DNA of 64,000 bases from GWB2-37-7 sp049684915. GTDB taxonomy: Bacteria > Bacillota > Clostridia > Lutisporales > Lutisporaceae. The stretch lies in the NCBI GenBank assembly GCA_049684915.1, contig JBAVGO010000128.1, positions 1-64,000 of the forward strand. The letters run 5' to 3'. The notes beneath the pieces were generated by a model that saw only the letters and a list, made by a program, of their open reading frames with translations, searched no databases and was not told where the DNA came from. Of this stretch, positions 54,189 through 63,452 are shown one piece after another. Both the position numbers and the translations under genes were made by a program. Numbering within the stretch: position 1 is the stretch's first letter; every line of letters begins with the position of its first letter.

Positions 54189-54200
54189 GAATAATAGTTA

Positions 54201-54969
54201 TTATATAAGCTTTATAAGTGAGCTATATAAAAGCTTCGCTGTCAGCACTAGGGCAATCGTTACAAATATTGGCTTTATAACCTTTGCTCCATTATTTATA
54301 GCTATCTTTGTTCCTATCCGTGCTCCTAGTATCATGGACAAAGCCATAGGAATACCTACCAAATAGATTATCTTACCATTTAAAGCAAACAGAACAAGAG
54401 CTGTGATATTGCTTACAAAATTAAGTATCTTCCCATTGCCTGCGCTTATTGTAAAGTCAAAACCAAATATGCTAATGAACAGAAATATCAAGAAAGAGCC
54501 TGCCCCTGGTCCAAAAAAGCCATCATAAAAGCCTAATGCAAATGCAAAAATGCAGCCGTAAAAAATATTAAGCTTTGTCAAGCCTTTGAATCTATCTTTT
54601 GCTCCGAAATCTTTTTTTTACCATTGTATAAATCGCTACTGCGAATATAAGCACAAGTACCATGACCTGCAATACTGTCTGGTCAATTTTCAGAGCTATT
54701 TTAACCCCAAGTGCCGCTCCTATCAATGTACAAGGTATAAGAAATTTTATAAGTGGCATATATATCTTTTTTGACTTTGCAAAAGTCAATGTGCTTGTAA
54801 AGGATGCACAAGTGCTGGCAAACTTATTGGTGCCTAATGCCGAATGTGGCAGCACCCCTACTGCCATTATTGCTGGCAAGCTTATAAGTCCTCCGCCTCC
54901 TGCAATAGAATCCACTGCTGCGGCAATAAAACCTGCCACGCAAATAAACAAATAATCAAACAATCCCAC
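54201..54969 (-). pseudogene. TauE/SafE sulfite exporter-like permease, split by a frameshift
   Basis: Two frames together encode one TauE/SafE permease of about 255 residues and eight helices. The first (54592-54969, GTG start behind GGGGG) ends KKRFRSKR-stop. The second (54201-54581) begins TKLNIFYGCIFAFALGFYDG. The break is at an A8 run (T8 at 54612-54619 on plus). Removing one A gives VKKDFGAKDRFKGLTKLN, a seamless junction. It may be a genuine pseudogene, a homopolymer sequencing error, or a product rescued by transcript slippage on A8. Confidence 0.87.
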
Positions 54970-54985
54970 AATTTAACCCCCAAAA

Positions 54986-56623
54986 CTATTCGAAGCTATT
55001 TACCAAAGGTGGTATAACCTGTTTTTTACGAGATACAATCCCTGGCAGCTCAACTGAATTACCTTCCATTGTTCCATCAAAAGCTCTAGCCACCAATTCT
55101 GTATGGCTCCCTATAAATAATAGCTGAGTACTTTCATTTGCAATGTCAGTAAGCATGAACAACACTAAGTCCAGCTTCTTATCCTTGTAAACTTTCTTCA
55201 TATAATTTAGCATTCGTTCCTTTATCTCATCCAGTTCCCTTCTGTCCATTGAATTAATCTGTCCTACGCCTAGGGCTAGATTTCCCACCTTAAACTGTTT
55301 AAAATCTTGATAGAAAATCTCACTCTCACTTTTATTTGAAAGATTAGAGCCAGCTCTAAACATTCCCATTGAAAAGTCATACATGTCAATTTGTGCGAGA
55401 ATTGCAAGCTCCTTAGCTGTAGCTTTATCTATTGGCGTACATGTAGGCGACTTAAACATCAAAGTATCTGACAATATCGCTGCACATAGTATTCCAGCTA
55501 TTCTTTGTGGTATTTCTATCCCATTTTCTTTATATATATTCGTAATTATTGTAGCAGTACACCCAAGAGGTTGATTGCGAAAATATACTGGTCCGCCAGT
55601 TTCAATGTCCCCTATTCTATGATGGTCAACAATTTCAAGTATATTTGCTTCTTCCAGACCCTCAACTGCCTGAGCTCTTTCATTATGATCCACAAGTATA
55701 ACCTGCTTGCGCGTTAGATTTATAAGAGATGCTCTTGAAATCATCCCCTGTATATTGTTTTCATTATCAACAATAGGGAAATTTCTATATCGTTTCTTAA
55801 CCATTATCTCTCTGATTTCATCGATGTAGTCATCAATATTGAACACAGTCAAATCAGACTTTTTCATAAAATAGCTAATTGGTGTACTTTGATTTATAAG
55901 TCTTGCAACCATATATGTATCATGCTGAGATATTATTATGGCGCAATTATTACTTTCAGCCATCTTCTTAATCGAGCTTGCTACTGGAAGTCCTCCGGTA
56001 ACTATTAAGCACTGTGCACCCATTTCTATTGCACAAAGCTGCGTTTCATACCGATTACCCAATATTACTATATCATGAGGATTTATATAATGCTCCATTA
56101 CCTCTGGATTCATTGCTCCTATGAGGATCTGCCCGCTATTTACACAATTCTCAGCATTGCCCACCAACAGCTCCCCCTCTAGAACCTCTATCATATTTTT
56201 ATAGGGGGTGACTGACTTTGCTAAAATATTGCTATCATGTATATCCATGTAAGATTGAGCTATATCTCCTACGGTAATCATACCCTCAAGCTTTAACCCA
56301 TCCTCTGATACTGCCAAAGTAGTAGTATTTAAGTCGTTCATGATTTCCCATGCCCTTTTCATGGAAATGCTTGGTTTAACAGTTGGGTAGTTTTTTATAT
56401 TAATATCAGCAACCTGTGTTTTTACGTCTGCAATAAAGTCAGGCTGTTCAACCTTGAAAAAGTTCAGCACAAAATCCGTTTCACTACTAATACTACCTAT
56501 TCTCTTAGGAATATATAGGTTATCTTTATCTATCATATTCTTAAGATGAGCATAAGCTATAGATGAACAAATCGAATCAGTATCTGGGTTTTTATGTCCA
56601 ATAATAAATATATTCTTACTCAT
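54986..56623 (-). CDS. ppaC: Manganese-dependent inorganic pyrophosphatase with CBS and DRTGG domains
   Basis: This is a family II pyrophosphatase of about 545 residues. The N-terminal DHH part (IFIIGHKNPDTDSICSSIAYAHL) and the later metal motif (ILEIVDHHRIGD) bind Mn. An inserted regulatory section of two CBS domains (about 75-125 and 255-310) flanks a DRTGG domain, so adenine nucleotides should control activity. The ATG at 56623 follows AAGGAGGGAA. It lies close to the manganese-regulated ATPase gene. Confidence 0.95.
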   Translation of the reverse strand: MSKNIFIIGHKNPDTDSICSSIAYAHLKNMIDKDNLYIPKRIGSISSETDFVLNFFKVEQPDFIADVKTQVADINIKNYPTVKPSISMKRAWEIMNDLNTTTLAVSEDGLKLEGMITVGDIAQSYMDIHDSNILAKSVTPYKNMIEVLEGELLVGNAENCVNSGQILIGAMNPEVMEHYINPHDIVILGNRYETQLCAIEMGAQCLIVTGGLPVASSIKKMAESNNCAIIISQHDTYMVARLINQSTPISYFMKKSDLTVFNIDDYIDEIREIMVKKRYRNFPIVDNENNIQGMISRASLINLTRKQVILVDHNERAQAVEGLEEANILEIVDHHRIGDIETGGPVYFRNQPLGCTATIITNIYKENGIEIPQRIAGILCAAILSDTLMFKSPTCTPIDKATAKELAILAQIDMYDFSMGMFRAGSNLSNKSESEIFYQDFKQFKVGNLALGVGQINSMDRRELDEIKERMLNYMKKVYKDKKLDLVLFMLTDIANESTQLLFIGSHTELVARAFDGTMEGNSVELPGIVSRKKQVIPPLVNSFE

Positions 56624-56844
56624 GACTTTTCCCTCCTTCAAACAAAGCTTCAATATCTATAGTGTAATTTATATAGAGTCATGCTGACATTATAATATTC
56701 GATTCAAGTCATTTAAATACTTTATATAATAATATAATAATATATTAATTATTAAACATCATAAATGCAATTGATTATGAAAATTTCATATAAAATAATA
56801 GGGAGAAAATATCCATTGAAATTCCCCCCCATTAATATTTCTTT

Positions 56845-59580
56845 CTATTCCTTTGAAGCTATTTTACTTGAGATAAACTTGTTTATCTCCCCTGCCAGAA
56901 GCGGTATCATACATAATACTACTATTGCTACCCAATCAATAAGCCCTAATGAAGAAGTTTTAAATATTTTCTGTAGGAACGGTACATATAATACAACAAG
57001 CAGAAGTAAGAAGGATACAAAGCTTGCAGTAACCATAGATTTGTTTGAAAATACTCCCAGCTTAATTATGGAGTATCTTTCAGATCTACTGGAGTAAGCT
57101 CTCAAAAGCTCGGCCAGTATGAGTGTAGTAAATGTAATTGTTCTTGCTATCACTAAGCCATCTTCAGTTGGATTAAATATGCTGCCTGCATACTTATTAA
57201 GAGACCATAAATATGCACCTATTACAGCCGCAAATAATGCTATGCTTTGTACCGCTATACCTTTAATCATTTTTTTATCTAAAATTGGTTCTTTTGCATT
57301 CCTAGGCTGTAAATTCATAATATCAGGCTCACCCTTTTCAGTTCCAAGTGCCAATGCCGGGAAGCTGTCTGTCACAAGGTTTACCCACAAAAGTTGTATA
57401 GGTACCAAAGGCACAGGCAAATTAATTAATAAGCTGATGAAAACTATAAGTATCTCACCAATATTACAGGATAATAGGAAAAATACAAATTTCCTTATGT
57501 TGCTGTAGATTACTCTTCCTTCTTCTACTGCAGCAACTATAGTTGCAAAATTATCATCCATAAGTATAATATCAGCAGTTCCCTTTGCAACATCAGTGCC
57601 CGTTATACCCATAGACACACCAATATCCGCTCTCTTAAGTGCCATGGCGTCATTTACTCCGTCACCAGTCATAGCTGCAATATGTCCCTTACGTCTTAGA
57701 GTCTCAACTATTCTAACCTTATGCTCCGGTGAAACTCTAGCATATACACTTATATTATCTATATCATCATATAAAGCCTGATCAGAAATTCCGTCTAAAT
57801 CAGCACCGGTCATTACCTTGTCGCCTTCCTTCATAAGTCCAAGCTCCTTGGCAATTGCTACAGCAGTGTCTTTGAAGTCACCTGTAATCATAACCGGCTT
57901 TATGCCTGCTTTTCTGCAAGTCTTTATTGCATCAAATGCCTCTACTCTTGCAGGATCAATCATTCCCATCAAACCCACAAAAATCATATTGTCTTCTATT
58001 TCCTCTGAAGTTATGTTCTTTGGCAATGAATCATATTCTCTATATGCAAAAGCAAGAACTCTTAATGCATCACTGGCAAACTGACTATTTGTTTTAGTAA
58101 TTTGCTCCATTTGTGCCTTAGTCATTTCTGCAACACTGCCATTAGATAAATACTTATTGCATTTACTTAATATTATATCAGGAGCTCCTTTTGTGAAGGA
58201 CACTATTTTCCCCTGTATAAAGTTTTTGTGAAAAGTAGTCATCATTTTTCTTTCAGAATCAAAAGGAATTTCGGCAGTTCTAGGGTATTTGATGTTAATA
58301 TCTGATTTTTGCATGTCACCCTTTGCTCCTGCTGTAATTAATGCTCCTTCTGTAGGATCTCCTATTATACCCCATTGATTGTCTTTGGGATCCTTTTGCT
58401 CTAAGATAGCATCATTCGCCAACACGCCTATAGACAGCAGTGTCTTAATATCTTGGTCACTGTCTATATTTACTTTGTTTTCACCAATATAAAATTCTCC
58501 GGTTGGACTATAGCCTTGACCTGTTACTGTATATATATTTTGTCCTGTAAATGCTTTTACTACAGTCATTTCATTTTGTGTCAAGGTTCCAGTCTTATCT
58601 GAACAAATTACTGTTACACAGCCAAGTGTTTCAACTGCAAGCAGTTTCTTGACTATTGCATTTCTTTGTACCATTCTCTTCATACCAAGAGCAAGAACTA
58701 TAGTAACAACAACTGTTAAGCCTTCTGGAATAGCAGCTACTGCAAGGCTGACCGATACTAAGAACATTTCCAGTACATTGCCGCCTCTTAAAAAGCCTAT
58801 ACCAAAAACCATTAGGCATATTATTAAACAACCCAGTCCAAGCCATTTGCCCAGTTCATTGAGCTTTTGCTGTAGGGGGGTGGCTTCCTCCTGATAGGAT
58901 TGAATTGCCTCTGCAATTTTACCTATCTGAGTATCTATTCCAGTACCAATAACGATACCTCTTCCTCTTCCATATGTAACAGCTGTACTCATATAAGTCA
59001 TGTTCTTTCTGTCTCCCAGTGAGACCTCTGAATCGTATACAGCCTCTGAGTTCTTCTCTACAGGAACTGATTCCCCAGTAAGAGATGCTTCCTCAACTTT
59101 CAAGTTTACACTTTCGATTAATCGTAAATCTGCAGGAATACTATCACCTGCTTCAATCAGAACAATGTCTCCGGGTACTAGATTTTTTGCAGGTATTATC
59201 TGCACCGAACCGTTTCTATATACTCTGGCATTGGGAGAAGACATTTTCTTAAGTGCTGCCAAAGCCTGCTCTGCTTTTCCCTCCTGCACCACGCCAAGTA
59301 TGGCATTTACGATAACAATGGCGATAATTACTATTGCATCGGATATTTCTCCAACAATTCCTGATACAATACTAGCACCTATTAGAATCAATACTAAAAA
59401 GTCCTTTAATTGATTTATGATTCTCTTTAATAGGGAATCTCTTTTCGCTTCCCTCAGTTCATTTAGTCCGTGTTTCTCCAATCTTTTGCTTACTTCCTCA
59501 GAAGATAGTCCTTCTTCCAATTTCACTTGAAGCTCTTGTGAAACTGCATTAATACTCTTGTTGTACCAGTTTAAATTCAC
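56845..59580 (-). CDS. P-type cation-transporting ATPase (P2A, Ca2+/Mn2+ type)
   Basis: This is a cation pump of about 911 residues. The actuator loop is SLTGESVPVEKN. The phosphorylated Asp lies in CSDKTGTLTQNE, and GDGVNDAMALKRADIG is the hinge. Helix 4 contains AAIPEGL, the SERCA/PMR1 calcium or manganese ligand motif. The GTG at 59580 with GGAGGGG ahead is the likely start; the longer frame from 59607 runs through that site. A yybP-ykoY riboswitch in its leader means the physiological substrate is probably Mn2+, pumped out of the cell. Confidence 0.93.
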   Translation of the reverse strand: MNLNWYNKSINAVSQELQVKLEEGLSSEEVSKRLEKHGLNELREAKRDSLLKRIINQLKDFLVLILIGASIVSGIVGEISDAIVIIAIVIVNAILGVVQEGKAEQALAALKKMSSPNARVYRNGSVQIIPAKNLVPGDIVLIEAGDSIPADLRLIESVNLKVEEASLTGESVPVEKNSEAVYDSEVSLGDRKNMTYMSTAVTYGRGRGIVIGTGIDTQIGKIAEAIQSYQEEATPLQQKLNELGKWLGLGCLIICLMVFGIGFLRGGNVLEMFLVSVSLAVAAIPEGLTVVVTIVLALGMKRMVQRNAIVKKLLAVETLGCVTVICSDKTGTLTQNEMTVVKAFTGQNIYTVTGQGYSPTGEFYIGENKVNIDSDQDIKTLLSIGVLANDAILEQKDPKDNQWGIIGDPTEGALITAGAKGDMQKSDINIKYPRTAEIPFDSERKMMTTFHKNFIQGKIVSFTKGAPDIILSKCNKYLSNGSVAEMTKAQMEQITKTNSQFASDALRVLAFAYREYDSLPKNITSEEIEDNMIFVGLMGMIDPARVEAFDAIKTCRKAGIKPVMITGDFKDTAVAIAKELGLMKEGDKVMTGADLDGISDQALYDDIDNISVYARVSPEHKVRIVETLRRKGHIAAMTGDGVNDAMALKRADIGVSMGITGTDVAKGTADIILMDDNFATIVAAVEEGRVIYSNIRKFVFFLLSCNIGEILIVFISLLINLPVPLVPIQLLWVNLVTDSFPALALGTEKGEPDIMNLQPRNAKEPILDKKMIKGIAVQSIALFAAVIGAYLWSLNKYAGSIFNPTEDGLVIARTITFTTLILAELLRAYSSRSERYSIIKLGVFSNKSMVTASFVSFLLLLVVLYVPFLQKIFKTSSLGLIDWVAIVVLCMIPLLAGEINKFISSKIASKE

Positions 59581-59735
59581 TAAAACCCCTCCATATAATT
59601 TATTCAAATATCATAAAATACAATAACATATATAATGCAAACTCTTAATCAAATAGTAAAAGCTACTTCCAATATATATTTACCATTTGATTTAAAAATT
59701 ATAGCATTTTTTTACATAAAAATATATGCTTAGGT

Positions 59736-59872
59736 AAAAAAATAAGACCTCTAACACACTAAAAAGCAGCGTGTTAGAGGTCTTGCTTAACATATCAGTT
59801 ATTATAAAGCCAAGCCCAAAGACTGTGATGTTGACTTTATAAACTCTTAGGAGCAGCTACTCCCCTCTAACT
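59736..59872 (-). ncRNA. yybP-ykoY manganese riboswitch
   Basis: On the minus strand the conserved loop sequences GGGGAGUAGC (around 59857-59866) and GUCAACAUCA (around 59827-59836) match the yybP-ykoY motif. P1 pairs GUUAGAGG (59864-59871) with CCUCUAAC (59773-59780). The latter is also the 5' arm of a 14-bp terminator (59744-59784) ending in a T-rich run (59736-59743). Mn2+ binding should stabilise P1, prevent the terminator and turn the downstream P-type ATPase on, as known for this family. Confidence 0.9.
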
Positions 59873-59933
59873 ATATATATTATTTTATGTAATATTTAGA
59901 ATCATGTCAATATATTTATAATTATTAATCTTA

Positions 59934-61526
59934 TTATTCGCTTAAAATATCTGTAAGCTCAAGCTCTTTATTTCTGTCTTGTACAGTATTGATAGACCAC
60001 TCATTTTGGAATAGCAACACAAAGTTATCGTATTTATCCTTAGCAATCATGGTATCTGTCGTAAGCTTAACATTTTTACTGTTAAAGTCTTTATTCTTAA
60101 CCCATCTTATATACCTGAAAGGCAAATGATCTATTTTTACTTCTACATTGTATTCATTATTCAATCTGTACTCTAACACCTCAAGCTGCAATACTCCTAC
60201 TACTCCGATAATATACTCCTGAGTTGCAGAATCAGGCTGCCTAAATACCTGTATAGCACCCTCCTCAGACAACTGATCAATTCCCTTGATAAATTGCTTT
60301 CTCTTTATAGAATTCTTTGTATATACCCTTGCAAAATGTTCTGGTGCAAAAATAGGAATGCCTTGGAACTTAAATGTGTTACCAGTGCAAAGGGTATCAC
60401 CAATGTTAAATATACCTGGGTCAAATACACCTATAATATCCCCTGCGTAGGCTTCGTCAATAATTTCTCTATCTTGTGCTAAGAACTGCTGTGGCTGAGC
60501 AAGTTTTATTTGCTTACCCTGCTGCACATGGTTAACATTCATGCCCTTCTCAAACTTTCCTGAGCAAATCCTCAGAAAAGCTATCCTATCTCTATGTGTA
60601 GGATTCATGTTTGCCTGTATCTTAAATATGAAGCCTGAGAAGCTATCACTTTCAGGTTCTATTTCTCCTACGTCTGAAGCTCTAGAGGTAGGTGGTGTTG
60701 TCAAGCTTAAAAACTCTTCTAAAAAAACCTGTACCCCAAAGTTTGTCATAGCACTTCCAAAAAATATTGGTGTAAGCTCTCCTGTTAGAATAGCATTGTC
60801 ACTAAACTCATCACCGGCCATATCCAAAAGCTCGATATCATTAATCAGCTTCTGATGAGCTTCGTCTCCGAGCAAATCCCTAAATACAGGATCATTTATA
60901 TCATTTTTGTTTGATGCAACGACGCTTTGTCCATGATCCCCACTGTCAAACAACTCAATCTGCATAAGCTTTCTATTATAAATTCCTATAAAGGAGTTCC
61001 CTATTCTTATAGGCCAGTTCATAGGATAGGACTTGATGCCCAGCACCTTCTCAATTTCCTCAATAAGCTCGTAGGGGTCCTTACCTGCTCTATCCATCTT
61101 ATTAATGAACGTAAATATTGGAATTCCTCTCATCTTACATACATGGAAAAGCTTTTTTGTCTGTGCCTCTACACCCTTTGCAGAGTCAATTATCATTACT
61201 GCACTATCTGCTGCCATCAGGGTTCTGTAAGTATCCTCACTGAAATCTTGGTGTCCAGGTGTATCGAGAATATTTATGCAATAATCATTGTATTCAAATT
61301 GCATTACACTGGAGGTAACTGAAATACCTCTTTGCTTTTCTATCTCCATCCAGTCGGACACAGCATACTTATGTGCCTTTCTTGCTTTTACTGATCCTGC
61401 AAGTCTTATGGCACCTCCGTATAAAAGCAGCTTCTCTGTCAAAGTGGTTTTCCCAGCATCGGGGTGAGATATTATAGCAAAGGTTCTTCTTCTTTTAATC
61501 TCTTTTAAAGTACCTTCATCCATCAT
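59934..61526 (-). CDS. prfC: Peptide chain release factor 3
   Basis: RF3 is a translational GTPase that recycles RF1 and RF2. The protein has about 530 residues. G1 is FAIISHPDAGKTTLTEKLLL, G3 is ILDTPGHQDFSEDTYRTL and G4 is FINKMDR. Domain II and the C-terminal RF3 domain (LQLEVLEYRLNNEYNVEV) follow. The ATG at 61526 behind GAGGAACA matches the family length; the 61562 extension does not. Confidence 0.96.
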   Translation of the reverse strand: MMDEGTLKEIKRRRTFAIISHPDAGKTTLTEKLLLYGGAIRLAGSVKARKAHKYAVSDWMEIEKQRGISVTSSVMQFEYNDYCINILDTPGHQDFSEDTYRTLMAADSAVMIIDSAKGVEAQTKKLFHVCKMRGIPIFTFINKMDRAGKDPYELIEEIEKVLGIKSYPMNWPIRIGNSFIGIYNRKLMQIELFDSGDHGQSVVASNKNDINDPVFRDLLGDEAHQKLINDIELLDMAGDEFSDNAILTGELTPIFFGSAMTNFGVQVFLEEFLSLTTPPTSRASDVGEIEPESDSFSGFIFKIQANMNPTHRDRIAFLRICSGKFEKGMNVNHVQQGKQIKLAQPQQFLAQDREIIDEAYAGDIIGVFDPGIFNIGDTLCTGNTFKFQGIPIFAPEHFARVYTKNSIKRKQFIKGIDQLSEEGAIQVFRQPDSATQEYIIGVVGVLQLEVLEYRLNNEYNVEVKIDHLPFRYIRWVKNKDFNSKNVKLTTDTMIAKDKYDNFVLLFQNEWSINTVQDRNKELELTDILSE

Positions 61527-61602
61527 CCTTGTTCCTCGCTTTTTCTTAGTTTGTATATCCAAACATTATTGATTTTATATTACTTTGTCACCATATGTCA
61601 AT

Positions 61603-62145
61603 CTACATATGCTTCATTGAAAAGCTTTTATGGTGCTCCCAGCTTTCCCCCACCTGTCTATATACAGTAATGTTGTCAAAATAGGCTTCAAAAGAATAGC
61701 TGTAGTTTTTTAGCAAGAACGTGCATATGTCCTTATACTTATCCTTAATATCAAAATAAGCCAAAGAACAGTGAAATGTCCTGTTCTCATCATCATAAGG
61801 CCTCCACTGCATCCATTTGATACTTTTCAAAACAGCTATAAACTGCGAAAACAGTATTTTGGCTTGTTCAGAAAACTTTATATCCATATAGATAACATTA
61901 TCTTCAAAACGATTATAGCCCTGTAATGTAATTTTAGCGGGCTTATGCGTTTCTGCAAACTCATGTAAAAATTGATCTAATTCATCAATATTCTCTGCTT
62001 CAAATATGTCCTTAAGTGTAAAATGAGTAGGAGCATTCTGATTAGCTAAAAAATCCACAGAAAACTTATCCGAAATTTCCTGTACCAGCTTCTGATGATA
62101 GCTTTCCACTCCGCCGTCCAGCAGACTTACTATTATGTATTTCAT
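61603..62145 (-). CDS. 2H phosphoesterase superfamily protein (2'-5' RNA ligase-like)
   Basis: This protein of about 180 residues has the two His motifs of the LigT/2H superfamily: PTHFTLKD (about 42) and FHCSLAYFD (about 130). Members hydrolyse 2',3'-cyclic nucleotides or ligate RNA; the substrate here is unknown. The ATG at 62145 is preceded by AGGTGAT. Confidence 0.8.
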   Translation of the reverse strand: MKYIIVSLLDGGVESYHQKLVQEISDKFSVDFLANQNAPTHFTLKDIFEAENIDELDQFLHEFAETHKPAKITLQGYNRFEDNVIYMDIKFSEQAKILFSQFIAVLKSIKWMQWRPYDDENRTFHCSLAYFDIKDKYKDICTFLLKNYSYSFEAYFDNITVYRQVGESWEHHKSFSMKHM

Positions 62146-62154
62146 AATTATCAC

Positions 62155-62478
62155 CTATCAATATCTCAATAAATTCTTATACAGTGATTATTGTACCATA
62201 TATTTATACAATTCAGGTACTATGTTGCTATTTTTAAGTCCTATATATTTTTATAATTTGTACATAATATAAATCACACTAAAGTTTTTACACAAAGTAA
62301 ATCTGAGTTTTGTGCGATTTATCAACAGAGGAAAACGATTTCGTGCTATTTGAAGAATGAAAAATGTTTAGCACGAAACATACAATATACAATAATATAA
62401 TTCCAGCCCACTCTATTTTTTGCCAATTTCTCAGCTTTATGCTATATTCATAATATAAAATCATCGGAGGGGAACTGA
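62155..62478. other. Intergenic region with two palindromic hairpins
   Basis: No gene is visible in this 320-bp AT-rich gap. TTTCGTGCTA and TAGCACGAAA (about 62339-62377) form a perfect 10-bp inverted repeat. AAATCACACTAAA and the inverse GTGCGATTT (about 62271-62319) form a second with one mismatch, reminiscent of the CGCACTAAA motif of the 43.7-kb repeat. The psuG promoter must lie here. Confidence 0.5.
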
Positions 62479-63405
62479 GTGAATAAATTTATTGACTATA
62501 TTGATTTTTCTGAAGAAGCACTAAATGCCTTGAGAAGCTATAAACCTATTGTTGCCTTGGAGTCTACCATTATATCTCATGGGATGCCCTATCCAGAAAA
62601 CATTTCTACAGCTCAAGAACTTGAGCAAATAATAAGGGATAATGGTGCTGTTCCGGCAACAATTGCAATAATAGATGGCAGAATAAAGATCGGATTATCA
62701 CAAAGCGAACTGGAATTTTTGGCACAATCCAAGGATGTACTAAAAGTCAGCCGCCGCGACATACCCTCTGTAATTGCCTTAGGTAAAACAGGTGCAACAA
62801 CAGTTGCTTCTACCATGATATTTGCACAGATGGCTGGGATTAAACTTTTTGCAACTGGAGGTATAGGTGGTGTCCATAGAGGTGCAGAGACAACCTTTGA
62901 TATATCAGCAGATCTTACAGAGCTTTCACAGACTGACGTAGCTGTTGTATGTGCTGGAATAAAGTCAATACTTGATATAGGAAAAACCTTAGAAAAGCTA
63001 GAGACCTTAGGCGTACCAGTTCTTGGCTACCAGACTAACGAATTTCCCTCTTTTTATACCAGAAAAAGTGGTTTTGGTGTAGATTATCAAGCTGATAATG
63101 CAGAAACAATAGCCAGAATGCTAAAAGTTAAATGGAATCTGAACTTGGATGGTGGAGTAGTTATAGCAAATCCCATACCTACAGAATACGAGGTAAATCA
63201 AGAAGTAATAAACGAAGCTATAAATATTGCCTTATCCGAAGCTGAGAAAAGTAGTATTAAGGGCAAAGAAATCACTCCCTACCTTCTATCAAAGGTTAAA
63301 GAGCTTACAGCCGGTGAAAGCCTAAAGGCAAATATTGAGTTAGTAAAGAACAATGCTAAGCTAGCTGCACAAATCGCAGTTTGGTATAGCAAGCTGGAAG
63401 ATTAA
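62479..63405 (+). CDS. psuG: Pseudouridine-5'-phosphate glycosidase PsuG
   Basis: PsuG breaks the C-C glycosidic bond of pseudouridine 5'-phosphate to uracil and ribose-5-phosphate. The 308-residue protein has the family sequences PIVALESTIISHGMPYPEN, the catalytic-Lys region KVSRRDIPSVIALGKTGATTV, and FATGGIGGVHRGAETTFDIS. It starts at GTG with GGAGGGG in front. No kinase (PsuK) is adjacent, so phosphorylation must be done by a distant gene. Confidence 0.95.
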   Translation: MNKFIDYIDFSEEALNALRSYKPIVALESTIISHGMPYPENISTAQELEQIIRDNGAVPATIAIIDGRIKIGLSQSELEFLAQSKDVLKVSRRDIPSVIALGKTGATTVASTMIFAQMAGIKLFATGGIGGVHRGAETTFDISADLTELSQTDVAVVCAGIKSILDIGKTLEKLETLGVPVLGYQTNEFPSFYTRKSGFGVDYQADNAETIARMLKVKWNLNLDGGVVIANPIPTEYEVNQEVINEAINIALSEAEKSSIKGKEITPYLLSKVKELTAGESLKANIELVKNNAKLAAQIAVWYSKLED

Positions 63406-63409
63406 ACAC

Positions 63410-63443
63410 AAAGACGCAAAGGCAATAACCTCTGCGTCTTTTT
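63410..63443 (+). terminator. Terminator after psuG
   Basis: AAAGACGCA pairs with TGCGTCTTT, extended by AGG/CCT inside, and ends in TTTTT. It also lies just downstream of mtnA on the other strand. Confidence 0.85.
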
Positions 63444-63452
63444 AAATACACT

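Noticed and set aside
54609..54622. Programmed -1 frameshift at A-AAA-AAG in the TauE gene
   Set aside because: Shifting -1 leads to a TGA after about a dozen codons. Only a +1 shift (or loss of one A) joins the two halves.
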